Below, in pieces: positions 1-7,505 of a DNA stretch of 29,341 nucleotides. Within the stretch, counting starts at the first letter, position 1; each line of letters opens with the position of its first letter. Made by a program: the position numbers and the translations under genes. The notes under the pieces are model-generated. The model ran no database searches and was not told the origin of the DNA. It worked only from the letters and a program-made list of their open reading frames with translations. Source of the stretch: Thauera sp. UBA6194 (lineage in GTDB: Bacteria; Pseudomonadota; Gammaproteobacteria; Burkholderiales; Rhodocyclaceae). The DNA is taken from NCBI GenBank assembly GCA_002422685.1, contig DITC01000036.1:1-29341 (forward strand). Direction: 5' to 3'.

Positions 1-1
1 C

Positions 2-808
2 AGCAACGGCATGGACCCGGAATACTCGGTGATCGGCCGCGTCGCCCGCCGCATCTGGGCGGTGGCGATGAAGAACAAGTACGGCGCCAACGAGCGCAGC
101 CAGAAGCTGAAGTACCACGTGCAGACCTCGGGCCGCTCGCTGCACGCGCAGGAGATGGACTTCAACGATATTCGTACGACCCTGCAGGCGCTGATCGCGA
201 TCTACGACAACTGCAACAGCCTGCACACCAACGCCTACGATGAGGCGATCACCACGCCGACCGAGGAGTCCGTGCGCCGCGCGATGGCGATCCAGCTCAT
301 CATCAACCGCGAGTGGGGCCTGGCCAAGAACGAGAACCCCAACCAGGGTGCCTTCATCATCGAGGAACTCACCGACCTCGTCGAAGAGGCGGTGCTCAAG
401 GAGTTCGAGGCCATCGCCAGCCGCGGCGGCGTGCTCGGCGCCATGGAAACCGGCTACCAGCGCGGCAAGATCCAGGAGGAGTCGCTCTACTACGAGCACA
501 AGAAGCACGACGGCTCCTACCCGATCATCGGCGTGAACACCTTCCTCAACCCGAAGGGCCAGGCGCAGCAGGAGATCGAGCTCGCGCGTTCGACCGAGGA
601 AGAGAAGCAGGGCCAGTTGAAGCGCCTCACCGACTTCCACGCCCGAAACAAGATGGATGCGCCGAAGTGGCAGGCCAAGCTGCAGCAGGCCGTCATCGAC
701 AACACCAACGTGTTCGAGGTGCTGGTGGACGCGGTGCGCTACTGCTCGCTGGGCCAGATCACCGAGGCACTGTACAAGGTCGGCGGACAGTACCGCCGCA
801 GCATGTAA
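2..808 (+). CDS. icmF: Fused isobutyryl-CoA mutase IcmF, C-terminal part (5' end outside window)
   Basis: The frame is open from the first bases of the window, so the gene starts upstream; the first internal ATG at 11 is not the start. The 268 visible residues are the C-terminal part of the mutase catalytic domain of a coenzyme B12-dependent acyl-CoA mutase. The barrel motif QTSGRSLHAQEMDFND, the SLHTNAYDEA segment and the ending YKVGGQYRRSM match IcmF as I recall it. IcmF fuses a B12-binding domain, a G-protein chaperone and the mutase, and interconverts isobutyryl-CoA and n-butyryl-CoA in the cytoplasm. Methylmalonyl-CoA mutase differs in this region (it has an HCQTSGWSL-type motif) and is less likely. 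The N-terminal domains that would prove the fusion are not in the window. A strong terminator follows the TAA stop. Confidence 0.85.
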   Translation, partial: SNGMDPEYSVIGRVARRIWAVAMKNKYGANERSQKLKYHVQTSGRSLHAQEMDFNDIRTTLQALIAIYDNCNSLHTNAYDEAITTPTEESVRRAMAIQLIINREWGLAKNENPNQGAFIIEELTDLVEEAVLKEFEAIASRGGVLGAMETGYQRGKIQEESLYYEHKKHDGSYPIIGVNTFLNPKGQAQQEIELARSTEEEKQGQLKRLTDFHARNKMDAPKWQAKLQQAVIDNTNVFEVLVDAVRYCSLGQITEALYKVGGQYRRSM

Positions 809-845
809 GCGAAATCAGTTTCCTCCCCCTCTCCCAACTGGGACA

Positions 846-869
846 CGGCGCTTCGGCGCCGTTTTTTTT
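846..869 (+). terminator. Rho-independent terminator of icmF
   Basis: A 6-bp GC stem (CGGCGC at 846-851, GCGCCG at 856-861) with a TTCG tetraloop is followed by eight T residues at 862-869. It lies 38 bp after the icmF stop on the same strand, which is a textbook intrinsic terminator. Confidence 0.9.
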
Positions 870-877
870 GCAGGCCT

Positions 878-938
878 TTTTCAATGGGGTCAGACTCGAT
901 TGATTTTCAGGATCAATCGAGTCTGACCCCATTGAAAA
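878..938. repeat. Perfect 27-bp inverted repeat with 7-nt loop (REP/RAYT-like palindrome)
   Basis: The left arm at 878-904 and the right arm at 912-938 are exact reverse complements, separated by TTTCAGG at 905-911. The core GGGGTCAGACTCGATTGA is, from memory, a sequence seen repeatedly in proteobacterial genomes, often near REP-associated tyrosine transposase (RAYT, Y1/IS200-like) genes. No transposase is present here, so this would be a solo, non-autonomous copy. It sits directly after the icmF terminator, outside any gene. Only the palindrome is seen directly; the RAYT link is recalled, not tested. Confidence 0.8.
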
Positions 939-1017
939 GTTGGGGGTGGTTTTCGTGGGGCGGGCGGGGTGCGGGGCGCTAGAATGCGCGCTGTTTCGCC
1001 ACAGGCTCGGATCCGCG

Positions 1018-1422
1018 ATGAACCTCACCACACCTGCTCTGCTGTTTCCGGCGATTTCGCTGCTGCTGCTGGCTTATACCAACCGTTTTCTGACGCTCGC
1101 GCAGGTGATCCGCCAGTTGAGCGCGTCGAGCGACCGGGGGGCGCCGCTGGTGCAGTGCCAGCTTCCCGGGCTCAAGCGACGCATCGCGCTCACGCAGTAC
1201 ATGCAGGGCTTCGGGGTGCTGAGCTTCCTGCTCTGCGCGCTGTCGATGCTGGCGCTGTTTCTCGACGCCGAGATCGCGGGCAAATGGATGTTTGGCGTCA
1301 GCATCGTGACGCTTGCGGTGTCGCTGGTGCTGTCGCTGATCGAGGTGTTGGTGTCGACCGAGGCGCTCTCGGTGGTCGTGCAGGATCTCGAAAAGGCTGG
1401 CCGCAACAACGGCGAAGCCTGA
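1018..1422 (+). CDS. DUF2721-type small integral membrane protein
   Basis: A 134-residue protein with about three hydrophobic segments: residues 5-20, roughly 62-85 and 90-115. The length and the layout (N-terminal helix, basic loop with LKRRIALTQYMQ, then a helical pair) resemble the DUF2721 family, whose function is unknown. I placed the start at ATG 1018 because an upstream extension from 940 would run through the promoter-like region; a possible -10 hexamer TAGAAT lies at 980-985. It stands alone between the palindrome and a convergent gene pair, so context suggests no role. Confidence 0.7.
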   Translation: MNLTTPALLFPAISLLLLAYTNRFLTLAQVIRQLSASSDRGAPLVQCQLPGLKRRIALTQYMQGFGVLSFLLCALSMLALFLDAEIAGKWMFGVSIVTLAVSLVLSLIEVLVSTEALSVVVQDLEKAGRNNGEA

Positions 1423-1471
1423 GCGCGCGCGTCAGCGCGCTTGTGGCCGGCGCGAGCGCCGCACCCGAGCG

Positions 1472-1499
1472 CGAGCCTGCGCACGTGCGTGCAGGCTCG
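1472..1499. terminator. Possible bidirectional hairpin between convergent genes
   Basis: CGAGCCTGC at 1472-1480 pairs with GCAGGCTCG at 1491-1499 around a 10-nt loop. It lies between the ends of the DUF2721 gene (+) and the OmpA-like gene (-). There is no T tract on either side, so a terminator role is only suggested by position. Confidence 0.3.
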
Positions 1500-1515
1500 A
1501 TCCCGGGTCCGGTAT

Positions 1516-2640
1516 TCAGCGACTGGTCAGCTTGAGCTCGATGCGGCGGTTGCGCGCGTAGGCCTCTTCGGTGGCGCGTGCGTCGAGCGGGTGGAACTCG
1601 CCATAGCCGGTCGCGGCCAGGCGCTCGGGCGGGATGCCCTGGCTGCGCAGGAACTTGACGATGGCGAGCGCGCGCGCGGTGGAGAGCTCCCAGTTCGACG
1701 GGAAGCGCGCGGTGGCGATCGGGCGGCGGTCGGTGTGGCCGTCGACCTGCAGCACCCAGGGCAGATCCTGCGGCATCTCGGTGGCGAGGGTCTTGAGCGT
1801 CTCGGCCAGGCGGGTGAGCTGGATCATGCCGTCGGCGCTGACCTCGTCGGAGGCGGACGCGAACAGGACCTCGCTCGAGAACACGAAGCGGTCGCCGACG
1901 ATCTGCACGTCCTTGCGCTCGCCGAGCACGGCCTGCAGTCGACCGAAGAATTCGGAACGATAGCGGGAGAGCTCCTGCACCCGGGTGGCGAGCGCGAGGT
2001 TGAGCTCGCGGCCGAGCTCCTCGATCTTCAGGTCCTTGTCCTTGGCGGCGAGTTTGGCCGCGTCGAGTGCGGCATTGAGCTGCTCGAGCTGCTCGCGCAC
2101 CGCGGCGAGCTGGCGGTTGAGCAGCTCGACCTGGGCGATCGCTGCTGCCGACATCTCCTGCTGCTCCTTGAGTCCGCGCTCGGAGCTATCGAGCGCGCTG
2201 GCCAGGCGCGCGGCCTCGGCTTCGAGCTCGGCCTTGAGGCGCTGCAGCGCGGCGATGTCGGTGGCGAGGCGGGCGGCCTCTTCGCGCTGCGCCTTGGCCT
2301 CGTTCTGCGCGGCGTGGAATTCGTCGCGCACGGCGAGCAGTTCGTTGCCGAGCGCTTCGCGCTCGCGCTCGGAGGCGGTGAGCGAGGCGCTGAGCTCGCC
2401 GACCTTGACCTCGGCGCTCTCGCGTGCGCTTTGGGTCAGGCTCAGGGTCTGGGCGAGCGCCGCGAGCTCGGCGTTGAGCTGGGCGATCGCGCGGTCGCGG
2501 CCGCTCACTGCGTCGGCCAGCACGAACTGCCCGATCACGAAGATCAGGATCACGAACACCATCACCATCAAGAGCGAGGCGAGGGCGTCCACGAAGCCGG
2601 GCCAGTAGTCCAGCGGCCGGCGGCGGGCGAGGCGGGCCAT
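1516..2640 (-). CDS. MotB/OmpA-like peptidoglycan-binding membrane protein
   Basis: This 374-residue protein has a short basic N-terminus and one transmembrane helix at about residues 20-42. An aspartate in the FVDALASLL motif (D18) sits at the place of the protonatable Asp of MotB. A long Ala/Glu/Leu-rich coiled coil spans roughly residues 45-220, and the C-terminal OmpA domain carries VDGHTDRRPI and the ending YARNRRIELKLTSR. OmpA domains of this type bind peptidoglycan. It begins 3 bp after the stop of the ExbB/MotA-like gene, so the two are co-translated and probably form a proton-driven stator-like complex in the inner membrane reaching the wall. No flagellar, tol-pal or TonB gene is adjacent, so the load it drives is unknown. 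Confidence 0.8.
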   Translation of the reverse strand: MARLARRRPLDYWPGFVDALASLLMVMVFVILIFVIGQFVLADAVSGRDRAIAQLNAELAALAQTLSLTQSARESAEVKVGELSASLTASEREREALGNELLAVRDEFHAAQNEAKAQREEAARLATDIAALQRLKAELEAEAARLASALDSSERGLKEQQEMSAAAIAQVELLNRQLAAVREQLEQLNAALDAAKLAAKDKDLKIEELGRELNLALATRVQELSRYRSEFFGRLQAVLGERKDVQIVGDRFVFSSEVLFASASDEVSADGMIQLTRLAETLKTLATEMPQDLPWVLQVDGHTDRRPIATARFPSNWELSTARALAIVKFLRSQGIPPERLAATGYGEFHPLDARATEEAYARNRRIELKLTSR

Positions 2641-2643
2641 GAC

Positions 2644-3771
2644 TCAGTCCGCCTTGTTGCCGTTGTGGCCGCCGAGCGCGGCGGCGATGGTGCGCGACAG
2701 CAGGCGCATCTCGGCGCGCAGGTCCTCGGTGAATTGCGCGCCCTGTGCCGGCTGCTGGGCGAGCTGGCGGAGCAGGCCGCGCAGATCGTCCTGGGTGGCG
2801 GACAGGGTCGACAGGTCGCGCGACTCGCGGCCGATGAGCTCGGCCAGGCGGTTGAGCTGGTTGTTGAGTTCGCCCAGATGCTCCGAGGTGGCGCGGCGCT
2901 CGCGCTCGGACTCGACCGCCGAGCGCTGCATGCGCTCCATGCTCTCGGCCGTCTGCTCGAGCAGGGCCTGCACGTAGGCGGGCACGTTGCCCTCGCCCTC
3001 GGCGCCGACGCTCGAGGGCAGCTTGGTCATCTGCGAGAGCCAGTTCTCGAGCTCGTTGTAGAAGCGATTCTGCGCATGACCCGACTGCAGGTCGAGGAAG
3101 CCCACCACCAGCGATCCCGCCAGGCCGAACAGCGAGGTCGAGAAGCTGGTGGCCATGCCGCCGAGCGGTGCATCGAGCTTGGCCTTGAGCGCCTCGAACA
3201 TGGCGACCGGATCGGTGCCGACGCTGAGGTTGCCGATGATCTCGCCGATCGAGCGGATGGTGGCGAGCAGGCCCCAGAAGGTGCCGAGCAGACCGAGGAA
3301 GATCAGCAGCCCGATGAGGTAGCGCGACAGGTCGCGCTGCTCTTCGAGGCGGATCTGTACGCCGTCCAGGATGGAGCGCGTGGTGGCCGGCGAAAGATGG
3401 GCCTGGCCGCGGCGGCGGTTCGAGAGCACGCGCGCCATCGGGGCGAGCAGCACGGGCTGAAGGCCGCTGGGCGAGGGGCCGCCGGCCTCGGTCTGCTGGA
3501 GGAAGCCTTCGATCCACAGGACCTCGCGCTGCAGACGCCACACCTGGCGCAGATTCACCATGATGCCGACCGCGAGCACGAACAGGATGACGCCGTTGAA
3601 CGCCGCGTTGGCGATGAAGGCGTGCTTGAGCTGCGGCACGAGCACCGCCGCGAGAACCGCGACCAGGGCGAGAAAGATGGCCATCCAGGTGGTGACATGG
3701 ACGGGTTTGGTGAAGTCCTTGCGTTCCATCGCGAGCGTATCCAGAAGTGTGGGGGGCAACTGCCCATTCAT
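2644..3771 (-). CDS. MotA/TolQ/ExbB-family proton channel protein
   Basis: A 375-residue inner-membrane protein. It has an N-terminal helical hairpin (about residues 28-50 and 56-76), a cytoplasmic stretch, and two conserved helices: LIFLGLLGTFWGLLATI near residues 155-175, and MATSFSTSLFGLAGSLVVGF near 210-230. These are the signature MotA/TolQ/ExbB segments that line the proton path. The tail from about 240 is charged and probably coiled-coil. It is the first gene of a two-gene operon with the OmpA-like partner. Start choice is uncertain: neither ATG 3771 nor the in-frame ATG 3729 (MERKDF) has a clear ribosome binding site. It resembles Zorya ZorA/ZorB in architecture, but it is much shorter than ZorA as I recall it and lacks the Zorya effector genes. 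Confidence 0.8.
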   Translation of the reverse strand: MNGQLPPTLLDTLAMERKDFTKPVHVTTWMAIFLALVAVLAAVLVPQLKHAFIANAAFNGVILFVLAVGIMVNLRQVWRLQREVLWIEGFLQQTEAGGPSPSGLQPVLLAPMARVLSNRRRGQAHLSPATTRSILDGVQIRLEEQRDLSRYLIGLLIFLGLLGTFWGLLATIRSIGEIIGNLSVGTDPVAMFEALKAKLDAPLGGMATSFSTSLFGLAGSLVVGFLDLQSGHAQNRFYNELENWLSQMTKLPSSVGAEGEGNVPAYVQALLEQTAESMERMQRSAVESERERRATSEHLGELNNQLNRLAELIGRESRDLSTLSATQDDLRGLLRQLAQQPAQGAQFTEDLRAEMRLLSRTIAAALGGHNGNKAD

Positions 3772-3916
3772 GGCAGCGGGCCAGGTGCGAGTCTACCGCG
3801 AACCGGGTGTAATTGCGGCCTTGTCACGTCGTGATCTTGTTCATATCGGCGAGTGTCGGGCGGCAGTTAGCATTCGCCCCGCATCCATCTCTTCGGGTTT
3901 TAGAGAAAGCAGTGAA

Positions 3917-3949
3917 ATGATCGATTCTTGCGTTCGCTACCATGCGTAG
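3917..3949 (+). other. Ten-codon upstream reading frame overlapping the porin start
   Basis: ATG 3917 opens a 10-codon frame (MIDSCVRYHA) that stops at TAG 3947-3949, eight bases inside the porin gene. It is preceded by AGAGAAAG at 3902-3909, a weak purine-rich ribosome site, while the porin ATG at 3942 has none. This could be a leader whose translation delivers ribosomes to the porin start, or it could be chance. Confidence 0.25.
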
Positions 3950-5261
3950 TGTTCTGGCTGCGATCGCAGCGACCACCCTCCTCGCCGGCGGCGCGCTCGC
4001 CGCGGACGATGCTGCGCGCGCGCAGCCGCAGACGCCTCCGCAGTGGACGGTCGGGGGCTTCGGCACCCTCGGCGCGGTGTGGCACCAGGAAGACGACACC
4101 CAGTTCCGACGCAGCGTGGACCAACGCCGCGGTGCGCGCGCCAACGAACTCGACTTCGGCGTGGACAGTGCGCTCGGCCTGCAGGTCCATGGTGTGCTGA
4201 CGCCGCAGTGGTCGGTGACCGCGCAGGCGGTGATGAACCAGGGCAGGCATGGCGAGTGGGGGCCGCACCTGGTCTGGGGTTTCGTCAAGTACCTCCCCAA
4301 CGACTGGTCCGAGATACGCGTCGGCCGCCTGGTCACCGACATCTTCATCGATGGGGACTCGCGCCATGTGGGCTACGCGTACACCACGGTGCGCCCCTAT
4401 ACCGACGTTTACGGCCGCCTGACTTACGATGGTTTCGACGGCATCGACGCGAGCGTGCAGCGGCCGCTCGGCGACGGGGTGCTGCGCTTCAAGGTGTTCG
4501 GCGGGCGTACGCGCGGCAGCGTCTATCTCAACCAGAACGAACACCCCATGAACCTGGGCCGAACCTTCGGCGCCACGCTCGACTGGATCGGGCCCGAGCT
4601 CAGCTTCAAGTTGTCGTGGGGGCGGATGGTCACCACGCGCAACGATACCAACGGGGACCTGCGCAGCGCGCTCGGTGACGTGGCCGCGATGGGCGCTGCG
4701 CTGAACCTGCCGCAGCTCGCGGCGCAGGCCAGCGCGCGTGCAGGTGAGATTACGGCCAGCAACCGCGTCGGTTACCTCGGTGCAGCGCTCGCATGGGAGC
4801 GTGGTCCATTCTCGCTCCAGCTCATGGGCACCGACATGTCGATGACCGCGTTCCCCGGGTTCGAGGGCTGGGGCGCGGGGCTGACGGCCGCGTACCGATT
4901 TGGCCGCTGGAAGCCTTACGTGACGTATTCCCGTAGCGTCATCGACCCGAACGAGCGCAGGCTCGATCTTCCCCTCGAGCGCTTGCCGGATCTCGCCGTG
5001 CTGAGCCAGGTCTGGGGCGGCCTGCACGACTACACCCGGCACGACCAATACACGATCGGCGCCGGCGTACGCTATGACGTGACCGAGAACGTCGCGCTCA
5101 AGCTGCAGGTCGATCGGATCGAGGCAAAACGTTCTTCTTCGCTGCTCGATGACAAGGGCTTTGTCCCCGGGATGGCCGCAGGGCCTGCCGGCCCCTTCGT
5201 GGAGGACGCCTCGGCACGGTCGCTGACGCTGTTCTCCGCATCGCTGGATTTCGTCTTCTGA
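3942..5261 (+). CDS. Outer-membrane beta-barrel porin-like protein
   Basis: A 439-residue protein with a signal peptide (MRSVLAAIAATTLLAGGALA, cleavage about residue 20). Alternating hydrophobic/polar strands rich in Tyr, Trp and Gly follow, as in WTVGGFGTLGAVWH and GVRYDVTENVALKLQVDRIEA. It ends in SLDFVF; a terminal Phe is the usual sorting signal for outer-membrane barrels. The substrate cannot be read from the sequence. An in-frame extension is blocked by a TGA at 3918-3920, so ATG 3942 is the only standard start, and it lacks a Shine-Dalgarno sequence. The small PstS-like gene begins 8 bp after the stop and a cyclase gene follows, so the porin is probably part of a three-gene unit. Confidence 0.75.
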   Translation: MRSVLAAIAATTLLAGGALAADDAARAQPQTPPQWTVGGFGTLGAVWHQEDDTQFRRSVDQRRGARANELDFGVDSALGLQVHGVLTPQWSVTAQAVMNQGRHGEWGPHLVWGFVKYLPNDWSEIRVGRLVTDIFIDGDSRHVGYAYTTVRPYTDVYGRLTYDGFDGIDASVQRPLGDGVLRFKVFGGRTRGSVYLNQNEHPMNLGRTFGATLDWIGPELSFKLSWGRMVTTRNDTNGDLRSALGDVAAMGAALNLPQLAAQASARAGEITASNRVGYLGAALAWERGPFSLQLMGTDMSMTAFPGFEGWGAGLTAAYRFGRWKPYVTYSRSVIDPNERRLDLPLERLPDLAVLSQVWGGLHDYTRHDQYTIGAGVRYDVTENVALKLQVDRIEAKRSSSLLDDKGFVPGMAAGPAGPFVEDASARSLTLFSASLDFVF

Positions 5262-5269
5262 GTCCGGCC

Positions 5270-5692
5270 ATGAGCGCACGCATTCTCCTTCCCGCAATCT
5301 TCGCGCTGCTGCTGTCGACGCAGCCGGTGCGTGCGGAGGTGCTGGTCGTCATTGCCCATCCGGACAGCCCCATCGGCACGCTGAGCCGCGAGCAGGCGAC
5401 GCATCTGTTCCTCGGGCGCGTGAAGCTGCTGCCCTCCGGAGCGCGGGTGAAGGTCGTGGAGGTCGAGCCGCTGCGCGAGACCTTCTACCGGCAGCTGGTC
5501 CGCCGCGAGATCGCCGAGATCAACGCCTACTGGGCGCGGCTGAAGTTCTCGGGGCGAACCCAGCCTCCGCACAGGGTTCCGGATGCCGCTGCCGCCATGG
5601 CGCTGGTGGCCAGCGACCCGAGCGCCATCGCTTTCGTCGAGGGCGGGTCGCTCGACGCGCGTGCCAGAGTGTTGTTCCGCCTTGACCCCTGA
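5270..5692 (+). CDS. Small PstS-like periplasmic substrate-binding protein
   Basis: A 140-residue protein with a signal peptide (about residues 1-22, ending PVRA). The mature part resembles a short form of the phosphate ABC transporter binding-protein fold: VVIAHPDSPIGTLSREQATHLFLGR near residues 27-50 is typical of these PstS-like single-domain proteins, as is the IAFVEGG segment near the end. It is far shorter than true PstS (usually over 300 residues), and no pst permease or ATPase is nearby, so a sensory role is more likely than transport. It sits between the porin and the cyclase gene, whose likely start overlaps its stop codon. Confidence 0.7.
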   Translation: MSARILLPAIFALLLSTQPVRAEVLVVIAHPDSPIGTLSREQATHLFLGRVKLLPSGARVKVVEVEPLRETFYRQLVRREIAEINAYWARLKFSGRTQPPHRVPDAAAAMALVASDPSAIAFVEGGSLDARARVLFRLDP

Positions 5693-7307
5693 GCGCTCGT
5701 CTTTCAGCGATGTCCCGGCGCGTGGGTTCGAGCGCGTCACCGGCGTGCGCAGCATCGCCTTTCGCACCACCGCGCGCATCCTGCTGTTCGGTGGGGTGGT
5801 TGGCGCGGTCGTCGCGCTGGGCAGCGCGCCCCTGATCGAGAGCAGGGAGCACGCCCGGCTCGAGCACGCCCTCGTCGAGGTGATGGCGACCGTCGAGCGC
5901 ACGGCGCGGGTCGCGGTCTTCGCGCGCGACGAGACGCTGGCCGCCGAGGTCGTGACCGGCTTGATACAGAGCCGCAGCGTGGCCTATGCCGTGATCGAGG
6001 ACAGTGACGCGGTGCTGGCCGCCGCCGGCCAGGCGCCGGATGATGCGCGGGCGTCCGCGGCCCTGGTCCGCACGCTGAGCTCGCCGTTCGACGAGGACGA
6101 GGCCGTTGGCCGCCTGCGCGTGCTGCCGGCCACCGCGTTCATCGCCGAGCAGGCGGCGGTGTATTCGCAGCTGCTCGCAGCGCTGCTCGCGGTGCTCGTG
6201 GTGAGCATCACGCTGGGCGTGGCCTGGCTGGTGCGGCGCGGGGTGACGTGCGGGATCCGGGCGCTGTCGGACGGTCTGCATGGGCTGGACGTCGCCGCCG
6301 GCACCAAGGTCGAGGTGCCGGCGGGGCATGCCCGCGACGAACTGGGGCGCCTGGCCAAGGACATCAACGCTTTGCTGGCGAGGGTCGATGATGCGCTCGA
6401 GCGCGAGCATGCGACCCAGGCCTTGCTCGCGGCTTCGGAGCGCAAGTGGCGGCGGATTTTCGAGAGCGCGGAGTCCGGCCTGTTCACGCTGGACGCCGAA
6501 GGCCGGCTGTCGGACTGGAACCCCGCGCTGGCCGCCGCGCTCGCGCTGCCGGCCGAGCGGGCGGCGGGCGAGGGGCTGCGTCTGGCTGACCGCCTGCTCG
6601 ATACCGAGGCCGGCGTCGAGCGCATGCTGCAGGCAATCCGTGCGGGTGCCGAGGTCGTCGAGGCCGATTTCGAGTGTGGCAACCTCAAAGGCGAGATGCG
6701 CTGGCTGCACATCGTGCTCAATCCGCTGGAAGGTGAGGGCGGCATGGTGCAAGGCATCGCCAGCGATGTCACCGAGCGCAAGCGCGCCGAGGCGCTGGCG
6801 CGGGCCCAGGCGGCGCGCGATGCGCTGACCGGCCTGCTCAATCGCCGCGGGCTCGAGGAGGTCTATGCGCGTGTGGCCCGGCATGACCACGATGCGGCGG
6901 GCCTGGGCCTGCTGCTGATCGATCTCGACGGCTTCAAGGCCGTTAACGACAGCCACGGCCACGAGGCGGGCGACGAGTTGCTCAGGGTGGTCGCGCGCCG
7001 CATCGAGACGGTCGTCCGCCGCACCGACAAGGTGGCGCGCGTTGGCGGCGACGAATTCGTCGTGCTGCTCGACAGGCTCAACTCGGTGTCGGTGGCGCGC
7101 AACATCGCCGCCAAGCTGGTCGACTCGCTCGCCCAGCCGTTCTCGGTGCGCGGCGGCGTGCAGGTGTCGATCGGGGCCAGCATCGGGGTGGTGCACACGC
7201 AGTATCCGCCCGCGCAGGCGTCCGAGCTGCTGCGGCGGGCCGATGCCGCGATGTACGAAGCCAAGAAGAGCGGCAAATCGCAGTATCGCATCGCCTTCCC
7301 CGCCTGA
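5682..7307 (+). CDS. Membrane diguanylate cyclase (periplasmic sensor, HAMP, PAS, GGDEF)
   Basis: About 541 residues from TTG 5682. Two transmembrane helices (near residues 32-50 and 160-185) flank a periplasmic CHASE8-like sensor. A HAMP segment follows, then a PAS domain at about 255-365 (WRRIFESAESGLFTLDAEG) and a GGDEF domain to the end. The catalytic GGDEF motif is intact at residues 455-459, and RRTD nine residues before it forms the inhibitory I-site, so an active, product-inhibited c-di-GMP synthase is expected. The start is ambiguous: TTG 5682 overlaps the upstream stop, GTG 5745 gives 520 residues, and ATG 5583 would overlap the previous gene by 110 bp. None has a good ribosome site, which suggests translational coupling. 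The PstS-like protein could be its periplasmic ligand sensor (inference). Confidence 0.85.
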   Translation: MTPERSSFSDVPARGFERVTGVRSIAFRTTARILLFGGVVGAVVALGSAPLIESREHARLEHALVEVMATVERTARVAVFARDETLAAEVVTGLIQSRSVAYAVIEDSDAVLAAAGQAPDDARASAALVRTLSSPFDEDEAVGRLRVLPATAFIAEQAAVYSQLLAALLAVLVVSITLGVAWLVRRGVTCGIRALSDGLHGLDVAAGTKVEVPAGHARDELGRLAKDINALLARVDDALEREHATQALLAASERKWRRIFESAESGLFTLDAEGRLSDWNPALAAALALPAERAAGEGLRLADRLLDTEAGVERMLQAIRAGAEVVEADFECGNLKGEMRWLHIVLNPLEGEGGMVQGIASDVTERKRAEALARAQAARDALTGLLNRRGLEEVYARVARHDHDAAGLGLLLIDLDGFKAVNDSHGHEAGDELLRVVARRIETVVRRTDKVARVGGDEFVVLLDRLNSVSVARNIAAKLVDSLAQPFSVRGGVQVSIGASIGVVHTQYPPAQASELLRRADAAMYEAKKSGKSQYRIAFPA

Positions 7308-7505
7308 GCGGCCGGCCGCGGGCGGCGGGCCCGGACGCTTGCAACAATTCGGTACATTCCACAAACAGTTGCGCAAAGGTGGCTTGCCACACTCCGGCCT
7401 GAACTGGAACGGACGCTCGTCGGCGTCCTGCCCGGGCCTCGAACATACTTACAAGCGGCCCGGGTGCAGTGTCCAGACAGGACAAAACCAAAGGAGGAGT
7501 GTGGA

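Noticed and set aside
1516..3771. A Zorya-type anti-phage system
   Set aside because: The two genes have MotA/MotB architecture, but the channel protein is much shorter than ZorA as I recall it, and no helicase/nuclease ZorC, ZorD or ZorE homologue is adjacent.
1441..3834. A 797-codon plus-strand frame opposite the MotA/MotB-like genes
   Set aside because: The minus-strand frames carry recognisable membrane, coiled-coil and OmpA motifs; this one has none.
5270..5692. A true phosphate transporter binding protein PstS
   Set aside because: It is less than half the normal length and has no pstC, pstA or pstB nearby, so I kept it as PstS-like only.
7308..7505. A promoter or operator upstream of the acyl-CoA synthetase
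   Set aside because: A short GTGGC-TT-GCCAC palindrome is present, but no convincing -35/-10 or sigma54 pair could be placed, so none is annotated.
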